A stretch of DNA of 64,000 nt from Marinobacter sp. (GCA_018402255.1 JAGYIS010000006.1:1-64000), one strand, 5' to 3'; positions 1 through 9,309 are shown, numbered from the stretch's first letter. Numbers and translations are program-made. Notes: generated from the sequence alone by a model not told the origin.

Positions 1-48
1 GGATTGAAAATCCTCGTGTCGGTGGTTCGATTCCGCCTCCGGGCACCA
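1..48 (+). tRNA. tRNA-Phe (GAA), 3' part
   Basis: The window opens inside a tRNA. The anticodon stem-loop with loop TTGAAAA (anticodon GAA), a variable loop, the T arm containing GGTTCGATTCC and an acceptor end finishing in GGGCACCA at 48 are all visible. The layout matches bacterial tRNA-Phe from about position 29 to 76. The D arm and 5' acceptor strand lie before the window. CCA is encoded. Confidence 0.93.
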
Positions 49-60
49 TTAAGAATTCTG

Positions 61-90
61 ACAAAACCCGCCTTGTGCGGGTTTTGTTGT
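61..90 (+). terminator. Intrinsic terminator of the tRNA-Phe gene
   Basis: A perfect 11-bp stem (61-71 with 77-87, ACAAAACCCGC / GCGGGTTTTGT) with a 5-base loop begins 12 bases after the tRNA CCA end. The T-rich right arm serves as the release tract. Confidence 0.85.
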
Positions 91-115
91 TTCTGCCCTC
101 TTCGTTTCTTCTCGA

Positions 116-739
116 CTACCTCACCACATCCCGCACAAGCGACAACTCAGCCGCTATGTAATGGCCAATCATACTCGCCAGTCCGTCCGCCATTTCATCG
201 AAACTGACCATCGGATCCGGGTCCGACAAATGGCGGATAACGGCGAATATGCCGCCATTGATTCCGATGTAGGTTATGGCAGGAACACGGCTAACCCGAA
301 GGGTTTCCGGGTGCTCCATCAGGTAACGCATGATTACGTTGTTGAGTACCTTGTAGAGCGGGTCCAGGTGGAGCTCAAAGTCCACCGCCATGGCATGCCG
401 AACACACTTCAGATATCGGCCATCGTCTCGCTCAAGAAAATTCCGGAACTCATTCAGCAATGTGCGAATGGCCTCATCAATGGGCATCTGCACCAGCGTT
501 GGCGTCAAAGGCTGGATCATCGCTGCCGTATCAGAAATGAAACGCTGGCTCATAGCGCTGAAGATCGATTGCTTGTTCTCAAAGTACTCATAAAGCGACC
601 CCACCCCTACTCCAGCAATTTCTGCAATGTGTCGAGTCGTTGTGTCGGCGGGCCCCCGCTGGCTCAGGGCAATAAACCCGGCTTCTACGATCGCGTCCAC
701 TGTGGCGCGCGAACGATCCTGTTTTGGTTTTCTAGGCAT
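116..739 (-). CDS. TetR/AcrR-family transcriptional regulator
   Basis: DNA-binding repressor of about 207 residues. The N-terminal helix-turn-helix is clear (about residues 8-55, ATVDAIVEAGFIALSQRG, then TTTRHIAEIAGVGVGSLYEYF, the classic TetR recognition helix). The rest is the variable ligand-binding half. A longer frame runs to 835, but the start at 739 (MPRKPKQDR) puts the helix-turn-helix at the usual distance from the N-terminus. It is divergent from the SDR/diiron/monooxygenase genes, and a palindrome lies just upstream in the shared promoter region, so it probably represses that cluster and itself. The ligand is unknown; a hydrophobic ketone or related substrate would fit the neighbours. 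Confidence 0.9.
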   Translation of the reverse strand: MPRKPKQDRSRATVDAIVEAGFIALSQRGPADTTTRHIAEIAGVGVGSLYEYFENKQSIFSAMSQRFISDTAAMIQPLTPTLVQMPIDEAIRTLLNEFRNFLERDDGRYLKCVRHAMAVDFELHLDPLYKVLNNVIMRYLMEHPETLRVSRVPAITYIGINGGIFAVIRHLSDPDPMVSFDEMADGLASMIGHYIAAELSLVRDVVR

Positions 740-757
740 ATTTTTCCGAATTGAATC

Positions 758-771
758 CGAACAAGCGTTCG
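758..771. promoter_or_regulatory. Candidate TetR operator
   Basis: A perfect inverted repeat CGAAC-AAGC-GTTCG lies 18 bases upstream of the TetR start and in the divergent promoter region toward the SDR gene. Short GAAC/GTTC palindromes are common TetR-family operators. The assignment is positional inference. Confidence 0.5.
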
Positions 772-905
772 CTCTAATCTGCAGTGAGGTTGACGCAAAC
801 ACAAGCAGGACAAGGCTCTTAGGCCCATCGGGCACTGGTTCTGTCCCTTTCGGGTAGCGAAAGCCCCGGCAGCGTCACAACAACATCATTACTGCGGAAG
901 ACTTC

Positions 906-1736
906 ATGTTCGATAAATCTCTGACAAGAAACGCCCGCGCCGTCATCACCGGCGCCGGCAGCGGCATCGGTAAAGCGCTGGCACTGGAACTCGCCCGGCG
1001 CGGGGGCCTTGTGGTGTGCTCTGACATCAATCTGGACGCCGCGGAACAAACCGCCAGCGAAGTCCGCCGCCTCGGTAGTCGGGCTTGGGCGGTCGCCTGC
1101 GATGTCAGCAAGCTGGAACAGGTGCAGGCGCTGGCTGAAAAGGCCGACGAGTTGCTGCCGGAACCGGTCAATCTGGTCATCAACAACGCCGGTGTTGGCG
1201 TGGGTGGCAAAACCATTGGCGAAACGTCTATCGAAGACTGGGAGTGGACGGTCAACATCAACCTGTGGGGCGTGGTCTATGGCTGCCATGTGTTCGCCCC
1301 CCGGCTGCGCCTGCAGGAACGGGCCGGCATTATCAATGTTGCCTCAACCGCCAGCTTCTCCGCCGCACCGCTTATGGGCCCCTATAACGCCACCAAGGCG
1401 GCCGCGCTGGCGATATCAGAAACCCTGGCGGCAGAACTCTCCGGCACCGGCGTCAGCGTCACCGCGCTTTGCCCTACCCTCGTGAAAACCAACATCTCGG
1501 CCAATGGCCGCATACAGGGCGAATCCAATGACCTGTTTAACCGGCTGATGGACCGCATCGGCATGTCCGCCGATAAGGTCGCTCGCATGGCTCTGGATGG
1601 CCTGGACAAGAAACAGCTGTATGTCATGCCACAGGTCGATGCCCGCATGATCTGGCGAATCAAACGCCTGCTGCCGAATTCCTATGCCGCGATCACGGGG
1701 CTTATCAATCGCCGGATGACGTCCAAGTTCGTCTGA
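906..1736 (+). CDS. SDR-family NAD(P)-dependent oxidoreductase
   Basis: Short-chain dehydrogenase/reductase of 276 residues, longer than the minimal 250. It has the Rossmann motif TGAGSGIGKA near residue 17, NNAG at about 96, a catalytic Ser around SFSAAP and the YxxxK motif YNATK near 160. It is the first gene of a three-gene set with the ferritin-like protein and the flavin monooxygenase, all on the same strand with gaps of 39 and 22 bases. It likely interconverts an alcohol and a ketone that the monooxygenase then uses. The exact substrate cannot be read from the sequence. Confidence 0.9.
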   Translation: MFDKSLTRNARAVITGAGSGIGKALALELARRGGLVVCSDINLDAAEQTASEVRRLGSRAWAVACDVSKLEQVQALAEKADELLPEPVNLVINNAGVGVGGKTIGETSIEDWEWTVNINLWGVVYGCHVFAPRLRLQERAGIINVASTASFSAAPLMGPYNATKAAALAISETLAAELSGTGVSVTALCPTLVKTNISANGRIQGESNDLFNRLMDRIGMSADKVARMALDGLDKKQLYVMPQVDARMIWRIKRLLPNSYAAITGLINRRMTSKFV

Positions 1737-1775
1737 TGACAGGCCCTAACACTCCCCACAAGCCAGGAGACTGAC

Positions 1776-2702
1776 ATGGCAAAGATTGATCTCGATAACA
1801 TGCTGGAAAAGATCAAAAACACTCAGTGGAGCCTGTCGGATGTCGACTGGGATGCTCCGGGCGCTGAGCTGATTACCCCTGAACAGTGGCCAAAACTGAA
1901 AGCCTTCATGGCGGACCTGATGTGGATCGAGCATGTGGGTGCCAGGGCCTTTGCGGCCATGGCGAAAAAGGCGCCGGACGACACCTTGCGCCAGATCTAC
2001 ACCTATTTCCATGCCGAAGAACAGCGCCACGCCAACGCCGAAATGGCGTTAATGAAACGCTGGGGCATGCTGGAAGATGGCGAATTGCCGGAGCCGAACA
2101 ACAACCTGAGGCTGGTGATTGAGTGGCTGGACAGGTTTGCCGATGATCAGCCCGTTTATGTGCTGGGCACCGTTGTACCCATGCTGGAAATCGCACTCGA
2201 CGGCGCGCTGTGTAAATTCCTGCTGGATACGGTAGACGACCCCGTTTGCCATCAAGCCTTCGAACTGATCAATGGTGATGAGGCACGGCATCTTGGCGTG
2301 GGCTTCAGCGTGATGGAAATGCAGGGCCACGGCAAAACCTACATCGAGCTTATTCGGATGACCGCGCAGCTGATGGACCCCAGGCTGATTCTGGGCATTG
2401 CCTCTTATTTTCCGCTGCTTAACAAGATGCGGGACAACATCGTCGAGATGGGGTTGCCTGAAGAGAAGCTATACGAAGCCATGCGCAAGTTCGAGAAGAT
2501 CGGAGGGCGCACAGGGGACGGCCGAAGGAACCCCTGGTTCCAGATCATCAAGCACCACGGCCGGTTTGTTGTCGACCGGAAAAAGCGCTTCTACCACGCG
2601 CCCATCGATGCTCTGGTGAAGGTGGCCGACGTCATCCCAAAGAAGGCATTTCCGGCCGTACCCAGCTGGGTCAAAGAGATCACCTATCACCCGACCGCCT
2701 GA
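1776..2702 (+). CDS. Ferritin-like diiron-domain protein
   Basis: A 308-residue, mostly helical protein with carboxylate/histidine motifs typical of ferritin-like diiron proteins: WIEHVGARAF near 50, FHAEEQRHA near 75, MLEIALDG near 133 and NGDEARHLG near 170. The spaced E..E/DxxRH pairs are what a two-iron site needs. Oxygenases, desaturase-like and hydroxylase-like enzymes share this fold. An annotation as a metal-dependent hydrolase is sometimes attached to similar proteins, but the residues argue for diiron. It sits between an SDR and a Baeyer-Villiger-type monooxygenase with a good ribosome site (CCAGGAG) before ATG 1776, which suggests a joint oxidative pathway. Its specific reaction is not known to me. 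Confidence 0.75.
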   Translation: MAKIDLDNMLEKIKNTQWSLSDVDWDAPGAELITPEQWPKLKAFMADLMWIEHVGARAFAAMAKKAPDDTLRQIYTYFHAEEQRHANAEMALMKRWGMLEDGELPEPNNNLRLVIEWLDRFADDQPVYVLGTVVPMLEIALDGALCKFLLDTVDDPVCHQAFELINGDEARHLGVGFSVMEMQGHGKTYIELIRMTAQLMDPRLILGIASYFPLLNKMRDNIVEMGLPEEKLYEAMRKFEKIGGRTGDGRRNPWFQIIKHHGRFVVDRKKRFYHAPIDALVKVADVIPKKAFPAVPSWVKEITYHPTA

Positions 2703-2724
2703 CCACCGTTTACGAGATTACCTG

Positions 2725-4233
2725 ATGAAGAACAACCAACCGCTTGCTCAACAGCAGCCGCCCGCCGACGCATTGATTATCGGTGCCGGTTTTGCCGGCC
2801 TGGGTACCGCTATTCGCCTGCAACAGCAGGGCATTCGCAACATCACCATTCTGGAGCGATCAGATGATGTTGGAGGCACCTGGCGAGACAATCAGTACCC
2901 GGGAGCTGCCTGCGACATCCCCTCCAACCTCTATTCTTTCTCGTTCGCCCAGAACCCGAACTGGTCCCGAAGTTTCTCCGGAAGCCGGGAAATTCTGGAG
3001 TACATCCATCACCTGGTGAATCACTTCAACCTTCGGCAATACATCCGGTTCAACCAGAATGTCAGTAACCTGGCCTGGGACCAGGACAAGGGCCTCTGGC
3101 AAGCAACGACCACGGATGGAGATGTATTTTCAGGCCGTACCACCGTGATGGCCCAGGGGCCGCTTTCCAATCCCGGCTGGCCCGGCATCGTGGGCATTGA
3201 AGACTTCGAGGGCAAGAAGTTACACAGCGCCGCCTGGGATCACGATTACGACCTCAAGGGCAAACGCATCGCGGTGATCGGCACGGGTGCCAGCGCCATA
3301 CAGATCGTACCGGAGCTGGCCAAATGCGCCGACAAGCTGACGGTTTTCCAGCGCACGCCGCCTTGGATCATGCCACGGCCGGACTTCACCACACCAGACT
3401 GGAACAAGACTCTGTTCCGCAAAGCGCCGGTGAGTCAGACCGCCGTCCGCAAGGCACTCTATCTGGCCCATGAGTCCATGGCCCTGGCCGTTATCTGGAA
3501 CTCGCCGCTGACCCGTTTTGCCGAACGCCTCGGGCGGTGGCACTTGCGCAAACAGGTACCGGACCGCTGGCTACGCCGGCAGCTTACCCCCGACTACCGC
3601 ATGGGCTGCAAGCGCATTCTGGTATCCAACGACTACTACCCGGCCCTGCAGAAACCAAACACCAAGCTGATTACCTGGCCGATAGACCGGATCAGCGAAA
3701 ACGGCATTCGCACCGTAGAGGGCATCGAACACCAGTTCGACTGTATTGTGTTTGCAACCGGTTTTGAGGTGAGCAACGCCGGTACGCCGTTTCCGATTAC
3801 CGGCATCGGCGGGCGCTCACTGAACGAAGAATGGAAGCGAGGCGCCCAGGCGTATAAAAGCATCAACGTGTCGGGCTACCCCAATCTGTTTTTCACCTTC
3901 GGGCCAAATTCCGGACCGGGCCACAACTCCGCACTGGTCTACATGGAATCCCAGATGGATTACATTGTCCGCAGCATTCGCACCATCCAGAGCCTCAAGC
4001 TCAAAGCCCTGGATGTTCGGCAATCAGCGCAGGATGACCACAACCGAAGCATCCAGAGCCGGCTGGCCAAAACCAACTGGAATTCCGGATGCCAGAGCTG
4101 GTATCTCACCGAGGATGGATTCAACGCGACCATGTACCCCGGCTTCGCAACACAATACGCGAAGCAGATGGCCGATCTGGAGCTGGAGGATTATCGCCTG
4201 CTGGCAGAAGAGGCCGCGAGCGAGACCGTTTAA
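2725..4233 (+). CDS. Flavin-containing monooxygenase, Baeyer-Villiger type
   Basis: A 502-residue NADPH/FAD monooxygenase. The N-terminal FAD Rossmann motif IIGAGFAGLG starts at about residue 18 and the NADPH motif VIGTGASAIQ near 185. The Baeyer-Villiger fingerprint FxGxxxHxxxW(D) is present as FEGKKLHSAAWD near 162. Such enzymes insert oxygen next to a ketone to give an ester or lactone. Third gene of the TetR-controlled cluster. Its stop overlaps the stop of the convergent symporter gene by three bases. A role in ketone, steroid or long-chain hydrocarbon oxidation is inferred from the family and context. Confidence 0.9.
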   Translation: MKNNQPLAQQQPPADALIIGAGFAGLGTAIRLQQQGIRNITILERSDDVGGTWRDNQYPGAACDIPSNLYSFSFAQNPNWSRSFSGSREILEYIHHLVNHFNLRQYIRFNQNVSNLAWDQDKGLWQATTTDGDVFSGRTTVMAQGPLSNPGWPGIVGIEDFEGKKLHSAAWDHDYDLKGKRIAVIGTGASAIQIVPELAKCADKLTVFQRTPPWIMPRPDFTTPDWNKTLFRKAPVSQTAVRKALYLAHESMALAVIWNSPLTRFAERLGRWHLRKQVPDRWLRRQLTPDYRMGCKRILVSNDYYPALQKPNTKLITWPIDRISENGIRTVEGIEHQFDCIVFATGFEVSNAGTPFPITGIGGRSLNEEWKRGAQAYKSINVSGYPNLFFTFGPNSGPGHNSALVYMESQMDYIVRSIRTIQSLKLKALDVRQSAQDDHNRSIQSRLAKTNWNSGCQSWYLTEDGFNATMYPGFATQYAKQMADLELEDYRLLAEEAASETV

Positions 4234-5631
4234 GGCCGCCCGACAGCCTCCTGAGCCCGGGCACCCGGGTACAGCCAGGCAATCAGCAAACTGACCAGGC
4301 TGGATGCCAGCAAGGCGCCAAGGAACGGCGCGAGCGTTGGAATGCTGTCCGGAAAGCTCGCCGCCAGCGCACCTGCGGTGAAGCTCCCCTGGCTCACCCA
4401 GCCGGGAAGCACGGCACCGAGCAACCCGGCCAGGCCACCAGCCACCGCTGCCAGCGGCGACATACGGCGCCACAATCCCAGCAGAGACCGGCACCACAAT
4501 CGCCGCACACAGCAAGTCTGCAATCAGGAACAGCCGAAGCACAGAGAAGCCCTGAAGCGCCACCCAGATCACTGGCACCATCAGTATCACCGTCGCCCAC
4601 CGGGCAGCGCGCACTGACAGGCCGCGCCTTCCCGAACTGGCCACCGCCATGGATGCAATGGCGTTCTGCAAAGTATCGACACTGGAGGCCACCAGCGTCA
4701 CCGCCAGAACCAGCGCCGGCAAAGCAAGCCAGGCGGGCGCGGCGGAGAGCAACGCGAAGAATGGAATGGGAGGCTCACCCAGCGGTAATGCATGCATGGC
4801 CGCCAGCATCCCCAGGCCACCAATGGCCATCACCACCATGAACGTGCTGGTGCCGCCCAACACCGCGCCGCGCCCAAGGGCACGGTCCGTTTCAGCTGCC
4901 CACACCCGCTGCCAATAGCCCTGATGAAACAGGTTGGCGGCAGTCACCGCAATCACCAGAGTGAGCGCCACAGACAGCGCACTGCCAACCGGCACGGAAG
5001 GCATGACCGCCTCTGTTGGCATGGAGGGCAGCCAGTACCAGGCCACACCACCCACCAGCAGCAACAGGGCCAACAACAACCAGGCCTGCCAACGGTCAGT
5101 GGCCAGGCTCGCCCTCAATCCACCGACAGAGGTATAAATGAGGGTGACCAGAGCCACACCGAGAATCACCAACGCAGGCGGTACATCGGAAAGCAGCGCG
5201 GCAATGGCGCCGATAGCGGTAAGCTCCGCCGCCAGGAAACACGCCATGTAGGCTACTGAAACCAACGACACCCAGCGTCGTACCCCGGCGCCATAGCAAG
5301 CCTCGGCAAACTCGCCGATACTGCGGCCTGCCGGTAAACGCTTACGGATGGCAGGGCCGTAGAACCCCAGAACCAGAAACGGCAACCCGGAGCCGACCGC
5401 ATAACCCGCCAACGCCACAGGCCCTACAAACGCACCGATTTCCGGTGGTGCGAAGAGAATCCACGCGCCCATACCGGAGGCAAGAAACGACAAGCCGATA
5501 GCTTGCGCACTCTGGGAGTTTCGGGCGGTGACATAGTCGTCCAGCAGACCGTCTGCCCGTCGTGCGCGTAGGCCAAGAACAGCAAAACCGAGGAGCGCCG
5601 CGCTGAGCACGGCAACCGTTAGATAGAACAA
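4230..5631 (-). pseudogene. Sodium:solute symporter (SSS family), thiamine-linked, frameshifted
   Basis: Membrane transporter with about a dozen hydrophobic segments and SSS-like features (ASGMGAWILFAPPEIGAF near the N-terminus, GYWQRVWAAE mid-protein, SSVDTLQNAIASM later). The reading frame is intact from 5631 to about 4486, then a single extra base near 4485 shifts it. The other frame resumes at LLGLWRRMSP and ends naturally at 4230 with hydrophobic C-terminal helices. Without the extra base the protein would be about 466 residues. The start is TTG at 5631, chosen because GGAGGA at the end of the TPP riboswitch lies eight bases upstream and no ATG is available. TPP control suggests uptake of thiamine or a precursor; a ThiV-like role is an inference. 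Confidence 0.82.
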
Positions 5632-5639
5632 GTCGCACT

Positions 5640-5728
5640 TCCTCCGCCGGTATTAACCGGATCAGGTTCCAGGGTCGGCACTTGGCCCTCTCAGCCCCCG
5701 CATCGGCGGTGGGACTCCCCTGGCGACG
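5640..5728 (-). promoter_or_regulatory. TPP riboswitch (THI element)
   Basis: Read on the minus strand, the region has the conserved THI-box pieces in order: GGGGAGTCCC, GGGGGCTGAGAGGG, GACCCTGGAACCTGATCCGG and TTAATACCGGCGGAGGAA. These form the pyrophosphate- and pyrimidine-binding arms. The last segment carries the Shine-Dalgarno sequence for the TTG start at 5631, so TPP binding probably hides the ribosome site. There is no separate terminator between aptamer and gene. Confidence 0.95.
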
Positions 5729-5745
5729 AGTAAATGAAATGTTAA

Positions 5746-5773
5746 GCCAACTGTTGGATTATCAACAGTTGGC
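5746..5773 (-). terminator. Hairpin, likely terminator of hiuH
   Basis: A perfect 11-bp stem (GCCAACTGTTG / CAACAGTTGGC) with loop GATTAT sits about 60 bases past the hiuH stop. It is followed on the minus strand by an AT-rich stretch (TTAACATTTCATTT). It also separates hiuH from the riboswitch of the symporter. Confidence 0.65.
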
Positions 5774-5832
5774 AGGCACGAGTGTAGAACCGATACTACT
5801 CGCTTACAACGGTCACTGACTCAATCAAATGC

Positions 5833-6244
5833 TCAGTTACCGCGATAAGTTGAAAAACCATAGGGGCTGAGCAGCAGCGGAACATGGTAATGATCCAGCG
5901 CGGCATCCATGGTGAAGACCACAGGAATTTCCGGGAAGAAGGTGCTGGTATTGTGCTCTGCAAACCAGTCGCCCGTTGCGAACACCACCCGATAGGTTCC
6001 CTCAACCAGACTTTCTCCGTCCGGATACAACTCACCAATACGACCCTGTTCGTTGGTGACCGCCTGGTTCAACTCAACCCACTGACCACTCTCTTTACGC
6101 TCCAGGGTGACCGATCACATCCGGTGACGGCAGGCCGTTCTCAATATTCAGAACGTGCACACTCAACGGGTTACCCGCCGCAAACGCCATACTGGAAGTA
6201 CCGGCAATCAACATACCCGCAACAACAGATTTCATGGAAAACAT
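5833..6244 (-). pseudogene. hiuH: 5-hydroxyisourate hydrolase (transthyretin-like), exported, frameshifted
   Basis: Hydrolyses 5-hydroxyisourate from urate oxidation. The start at 6244 has GAGGAG eight bases upstream and gives a signal peptide (MKSVVAGMLIAGTSSMAFA), so the product is periplasmic like E. coli HiuH. One extra base near 6114 breaks the frame after GLPSPDV. The second frame continues with VTLERKESGQW and NEQGRIGELYPDG, then HYHVPLLLSPYGFSTYRGN, the family's C-terminal signature (usual ending YRGS). Repaired, it would be about 136 residues, the normal length. It is divergent from an HprR/HprS-type two-component system, the same arrangement as in E. coli. Confidence 0.87.
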
Positions 6245-6429
6245 ACTGTTTACTCCTCGACTGCATTCAATTTTTCAGGATTTGGATAACTTCTACAGCC
6301 CAGAATGGACGACCAACGGGAACAGAATGGGAACAGCTTTATTAACTTTTATTCACTGAAATACAGCTTCGATTTCTCCAATCTTTCGTACCCTGGCGAG
6401 CAAGCCCGCGTCTGATTTCCGGAGGCCCG

Positions 6430-7110
6430 ATGCGTATTCTTTTGGTAGAAGATGAAGTGAAAGCAGCCGAGTATCTGCGCAAGGGCCTCACCGAATCGGG
6501 CTATCTCGTGGAAGTCGCCAATACCGGGCTTGATGCAAGGCATCTGATTGAAGAAGAAAGTTTCGACCTGGTGGTTCTGGATATCATGCTCCCGCAGCTA
6601 AACGGCTGGCAGTTACTGGAGATTCTGAGGAAACGCGCCTCGACTCCAGTGCTGTTTCTGACCGCCAGAGACTCGGTAGAAGACCGGGTACGCGGCCTGG
6701 AATCGGGAGGAGACGACTATCTGGTCAAACCCTTCTCCTATGCAGAGTTTCTGGCCCGGGTTCGTTCGCTGTTGAGGCGGGGAGGGACGACTCGTGAGCT
6801 GGACCATTTAACGGTGGCCGATCTGGAGCTGGACGTCACAAGCCGCAAGGTGACACGAGATGGTAAAGAAATCACTTTGACGCCCCGTGAGTTTTCTCTG
6901 CTACACCTTCTGCTCACCCACCAGGAACAAGTTCTGGCAAGAACCGATATAGCCACTCAGCTTTGGGATATGAACTTTGATAGCGATACCAAAGTTGTCG
7001 ATGTTGCCGTCAGGCGGCTAAAAGCAAAAGTTGATGATGGCTACTCCATGCGCCTTATCCACAACGTCAGGGGCGTCGGTTACGTGCTCAGGGCGGAACC
7101 TCATTCATGA
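6430..7110 (+). CDS. hprR: OmpR-family response regulator, HprR/CusR type
   Basis: A 226-residue regulator. Receiver domain residues 1-115: acidic pocket ED near 8-9, phospho-acceptor Asp in LVVLDIMLP at about 51, and Lys in YLVKPFSYAEF near 100. The C-terminal winged helix is OmpR-type (LTPREFSLLHLLL, RTDIATQLWDMNFDSDTKVVDVAVRRLK). The sequence is typical of the CusR/CopR/HprR branch, which answers copper or oxidants. Divergent hiuH points to the peroxide-responsive HprRS branch over copper; this is inference from synteny. GGAGG precedes ATG 6430. The kinase gene overlaps its stop by four bases. Confidence 0.88.
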   Translation: MRILLVEDEVKAAEYLRKGLTESGYLVEVANTGLDARHLIEEESFDLVVLDIMLPQLNGWQLLEILRKRASTPVLFLTARDSVEDRVRGLESGGDDYLVKPFSYAEFLARVRSLLRRGGTTRELDHLTVADLELDVTSRKVTRDGKEITLTPREFSLLHLLLTHQEQVLARTDIATQLWDMNFDSDTKVVDVAVRRLKAKVDDGYSMRLIHNVRGVGYVLRAEPHS

Positions 7111-8476
7111 GCAATCTGCCGCTCAGCCAGAGGTTGGCTCTCGTATTTGCAATCATCAGCCTGCTCACGCTGGGCTCGATTGGCTTCTTCCTGTACTCAT
7201 CACTGGCGAAAGAGCTTGCCTGGCGGGACGATCAAACGCTGCTCGGACGACTGGAACGCATGGAGGCGCTGCTCAACAGCGCAGATTCAGTGTCCGACCT
7301 TCAGGGCCAGCCTCAACTCTATGCCAATATGCTGGGCAACACAGACAATGTTCTGTGGGTTATCGACCAGCAGGGCAACACCCTGATTGAAATTAACCCA
7401 CCAAAACTACCTGTACCCGCCCCTCCCAGACAAACTCAGTCAGTTATTTCACAGGAGACACGCCGCTCCGCTACCGGGCGGCAACAGTAACCACACGCAT
7501 AACCGATCAGGAACTGACGTTGATAGCGGGCACCACGCTGATCGAACGAGATACCATGCTGGCAAGTTATCGATGGACACTCTCCTGGGCCATTGCCCTT
7601 GGCACCGCCATCGTCGCCTTGCTTGGCTGGCTGATCAGTTCCAGGGCGCTGAGCCCTGTAAAGCAGATCTCCGACACCATTGCCCGCATTCGATCAGACA
7701 CACTGAACGTGCGTTTACAGGCAGCCGATCATGCTCCCGAAATCCGACAACTGCAGGCTCGCCTGAACGCCATGATTGCCCGCCTGGAAAGCGGTTTCGG
7801 CCAGCTCAGCCGCTTTTCAGAAGACCTGGCTCACGAAATGCGCACCCCGCTCAATAATCTTATCGGGCATACCCAGCAGTGTCTGTCGAAGCCACGAAGT
7901 AGCGAGGAATATCAGGCGTTGCTACTGTCAAATCTGGAGGAACACGAACGTCTGTCTCGAGTCATCAACAGCATGTTGTTTCTGGCGCGTACTGAACAAA
8001 CGGAGATGGCTCCCGAACAACAAGCGTTCCCAGTCAGCCCCTTGGTCGACCAACTGATCGATTATTTCTCAGACATCGCAGCGGATGCCGGGATGACGAT
8101 GACGAATAACACACAGGGTTCCGTCGTCGCATCAAAAGAACTGGTGCAACGGGCACTGGCAAATCTATTGGATAATGCGCTGCGATACGGCGATCACGGT
8201 GGCAAGATAGAGATAGCAAGCAACAGAGAGCAAGGCAGTACCCGCCTGATCGTCTTCAATACCGGCGATCCCGTAGCGGATGACGACCTGCCACGGCTGT
8301 TTGATCGTTTCTACCGCTGTGATCCAGCAAGACAGACGATGACAGAAACCGGAGGCCTTGGTCTGGCAATCGTTGATTCCATCATGAGGCACCACGGGGG
8401 TGAAGCCACTGTTCGCAACGCGCCCCATGGTGTGGAAGTTCAACTGATATTTCCGGGCATAGCTGACATGGATTAG
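7107..8476 (+). pseudogene. hprS: Sensor histidine kinase, HprS/CusS type, frameshifted
   Basis: Membrane sensor paired with the regulator upstream (ATGA overlap). The N-terminal part has one transmembrane helix (residues about 8-30) and a periplasmic domain. A second helix (WTLSWAIALGTAIVALLGWL), a HAMP segment, the phospho-acceptor His in FSEDLAHEMRTPLNNL and ATP-binding boxes (NLLDNALRYGDHG, GGLGLAIVDSIMRHHGG) follow. The frame breaks near 7435, where one base seems missing in CCC. Restoring CCCC joins PAPP to QTNSVSYFTGDTPLRYRAA and gives about 456 residues, a normal length for this family. The downstream frame alone, from TTG 7520, would lack the sensor domain. Confidence 0.88.
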
Positions 8477-8495
8477 TCAGCGATCACCAAAAGGC

Positions 8496-9161
8496 TCAAG
8501 CTGGCCCAATGATGGTCGCCAGAAAGTGATCAAGAGCCTGAACTTCCTCCAGACAAAGACTGTGCTCCATTCCATAGCTGTGATATTCCGGCTCAAAACC
8601 CAACGATTGTAACTTCTGATGCGCTGCCTGCCCCAGGTGCTCGGCGACAATCGGATCAAATCGGCCATGGGCAATGAAAACCGGAAGCTGGCGATTGGCG
8701 TCGCTGAGTTCGATAGAGTCCGCAGTGGCAAAATACGTGGAGAGTGCAAAAAGCCCGCCCAGCCGCTCCGGGTAACTCAACGCCAGCTCATAGGCAACCG
8801 CGCCGCCCTGGGAGAATCCACCCAGGATAATGTTCTCGCTGGCAATACCCCGTTCCCGCTCCTGCTTGACCAGCTCAGCGACCCTATCGGCTGAGGTACG
8901 CAACTGCACGGTATCCACCTTACGATCCACATCCATGGCCAGAATGTCGTACCAGGCAGGCATTACCATGCCCCCGTTGATGGTCACCGGCAGTTCGGGC
9001 GCATGCGGAAAAATAAAGCGAACCGCCTGCTCCCGGGAGAAACCGAATTCCGGAACCACGGGTTCAAAATCGTGGCCGCTGGCACCTAATCCATGCAGCC
9101 AGATGATGGTGATCTGGGGGTTGTCGCCGGTATCGATTTGCAAAGCATTCAAAGTGGTCAT
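8496..9161 (-). CDS. Alpha/beta hydrolase, phospholipase/carboxylesterase family
   Basis: A 221-residue cytoplasmic esterase of the acyl-protein thioesterase/EstB type. An oxyanion region IIWLHGLGASGHDF lies near the N-terminus, the nucleophile elbow is GFSQGGAVA, the catalytic Asp is in AHGRFDPIV and the His in YGMEHSLC close to the C-terminus. The start at 9161 (MTTLNALQ) is preferred to the longer frame because GGAGA sits just upstream. It is divergent from hscC. The physiological ester is unknown. Confidence 0.9.
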   Translation of the reverse strand: MTTLNALQIDTGDNPQITIIWLHGLGASGHDFEPVVPEFGFSREQAVRFIFPHAPELPVTINGGMVMPAWYDILAMDVDRKVDTVQLRTSADRVAELVKQERERGIASENIILGGFSQGGAVAYELALSYPERLGGLFALSTYFATADSIELSDANRQLPVFIAHGRFDPIVAEHLGQAAHQKLQSLGFEPEYHSYGMEHSLCLEEVQALDHFLATIIGPA

Positions 9162-9309
9162 TCGTTCTCCATTTCGTCGGTAACAGCTTGTCTTCAGCAT
9201 ACAGATTCGATAGTTTTCAAATCTGCCGTGATCGGTCTCATGGACATTGAGAACCGACTACCTGCCGTTTCTCATTCGGCAGATCACTATAATTGAACAT
9301 GGACGTACA

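Noticed and set aside
9288-9293. TATAAT box before hscC
   Set aside because: Good -10 match but no fitting -35 (CCGTTT) at 17 bases; not claimed as a promoter.
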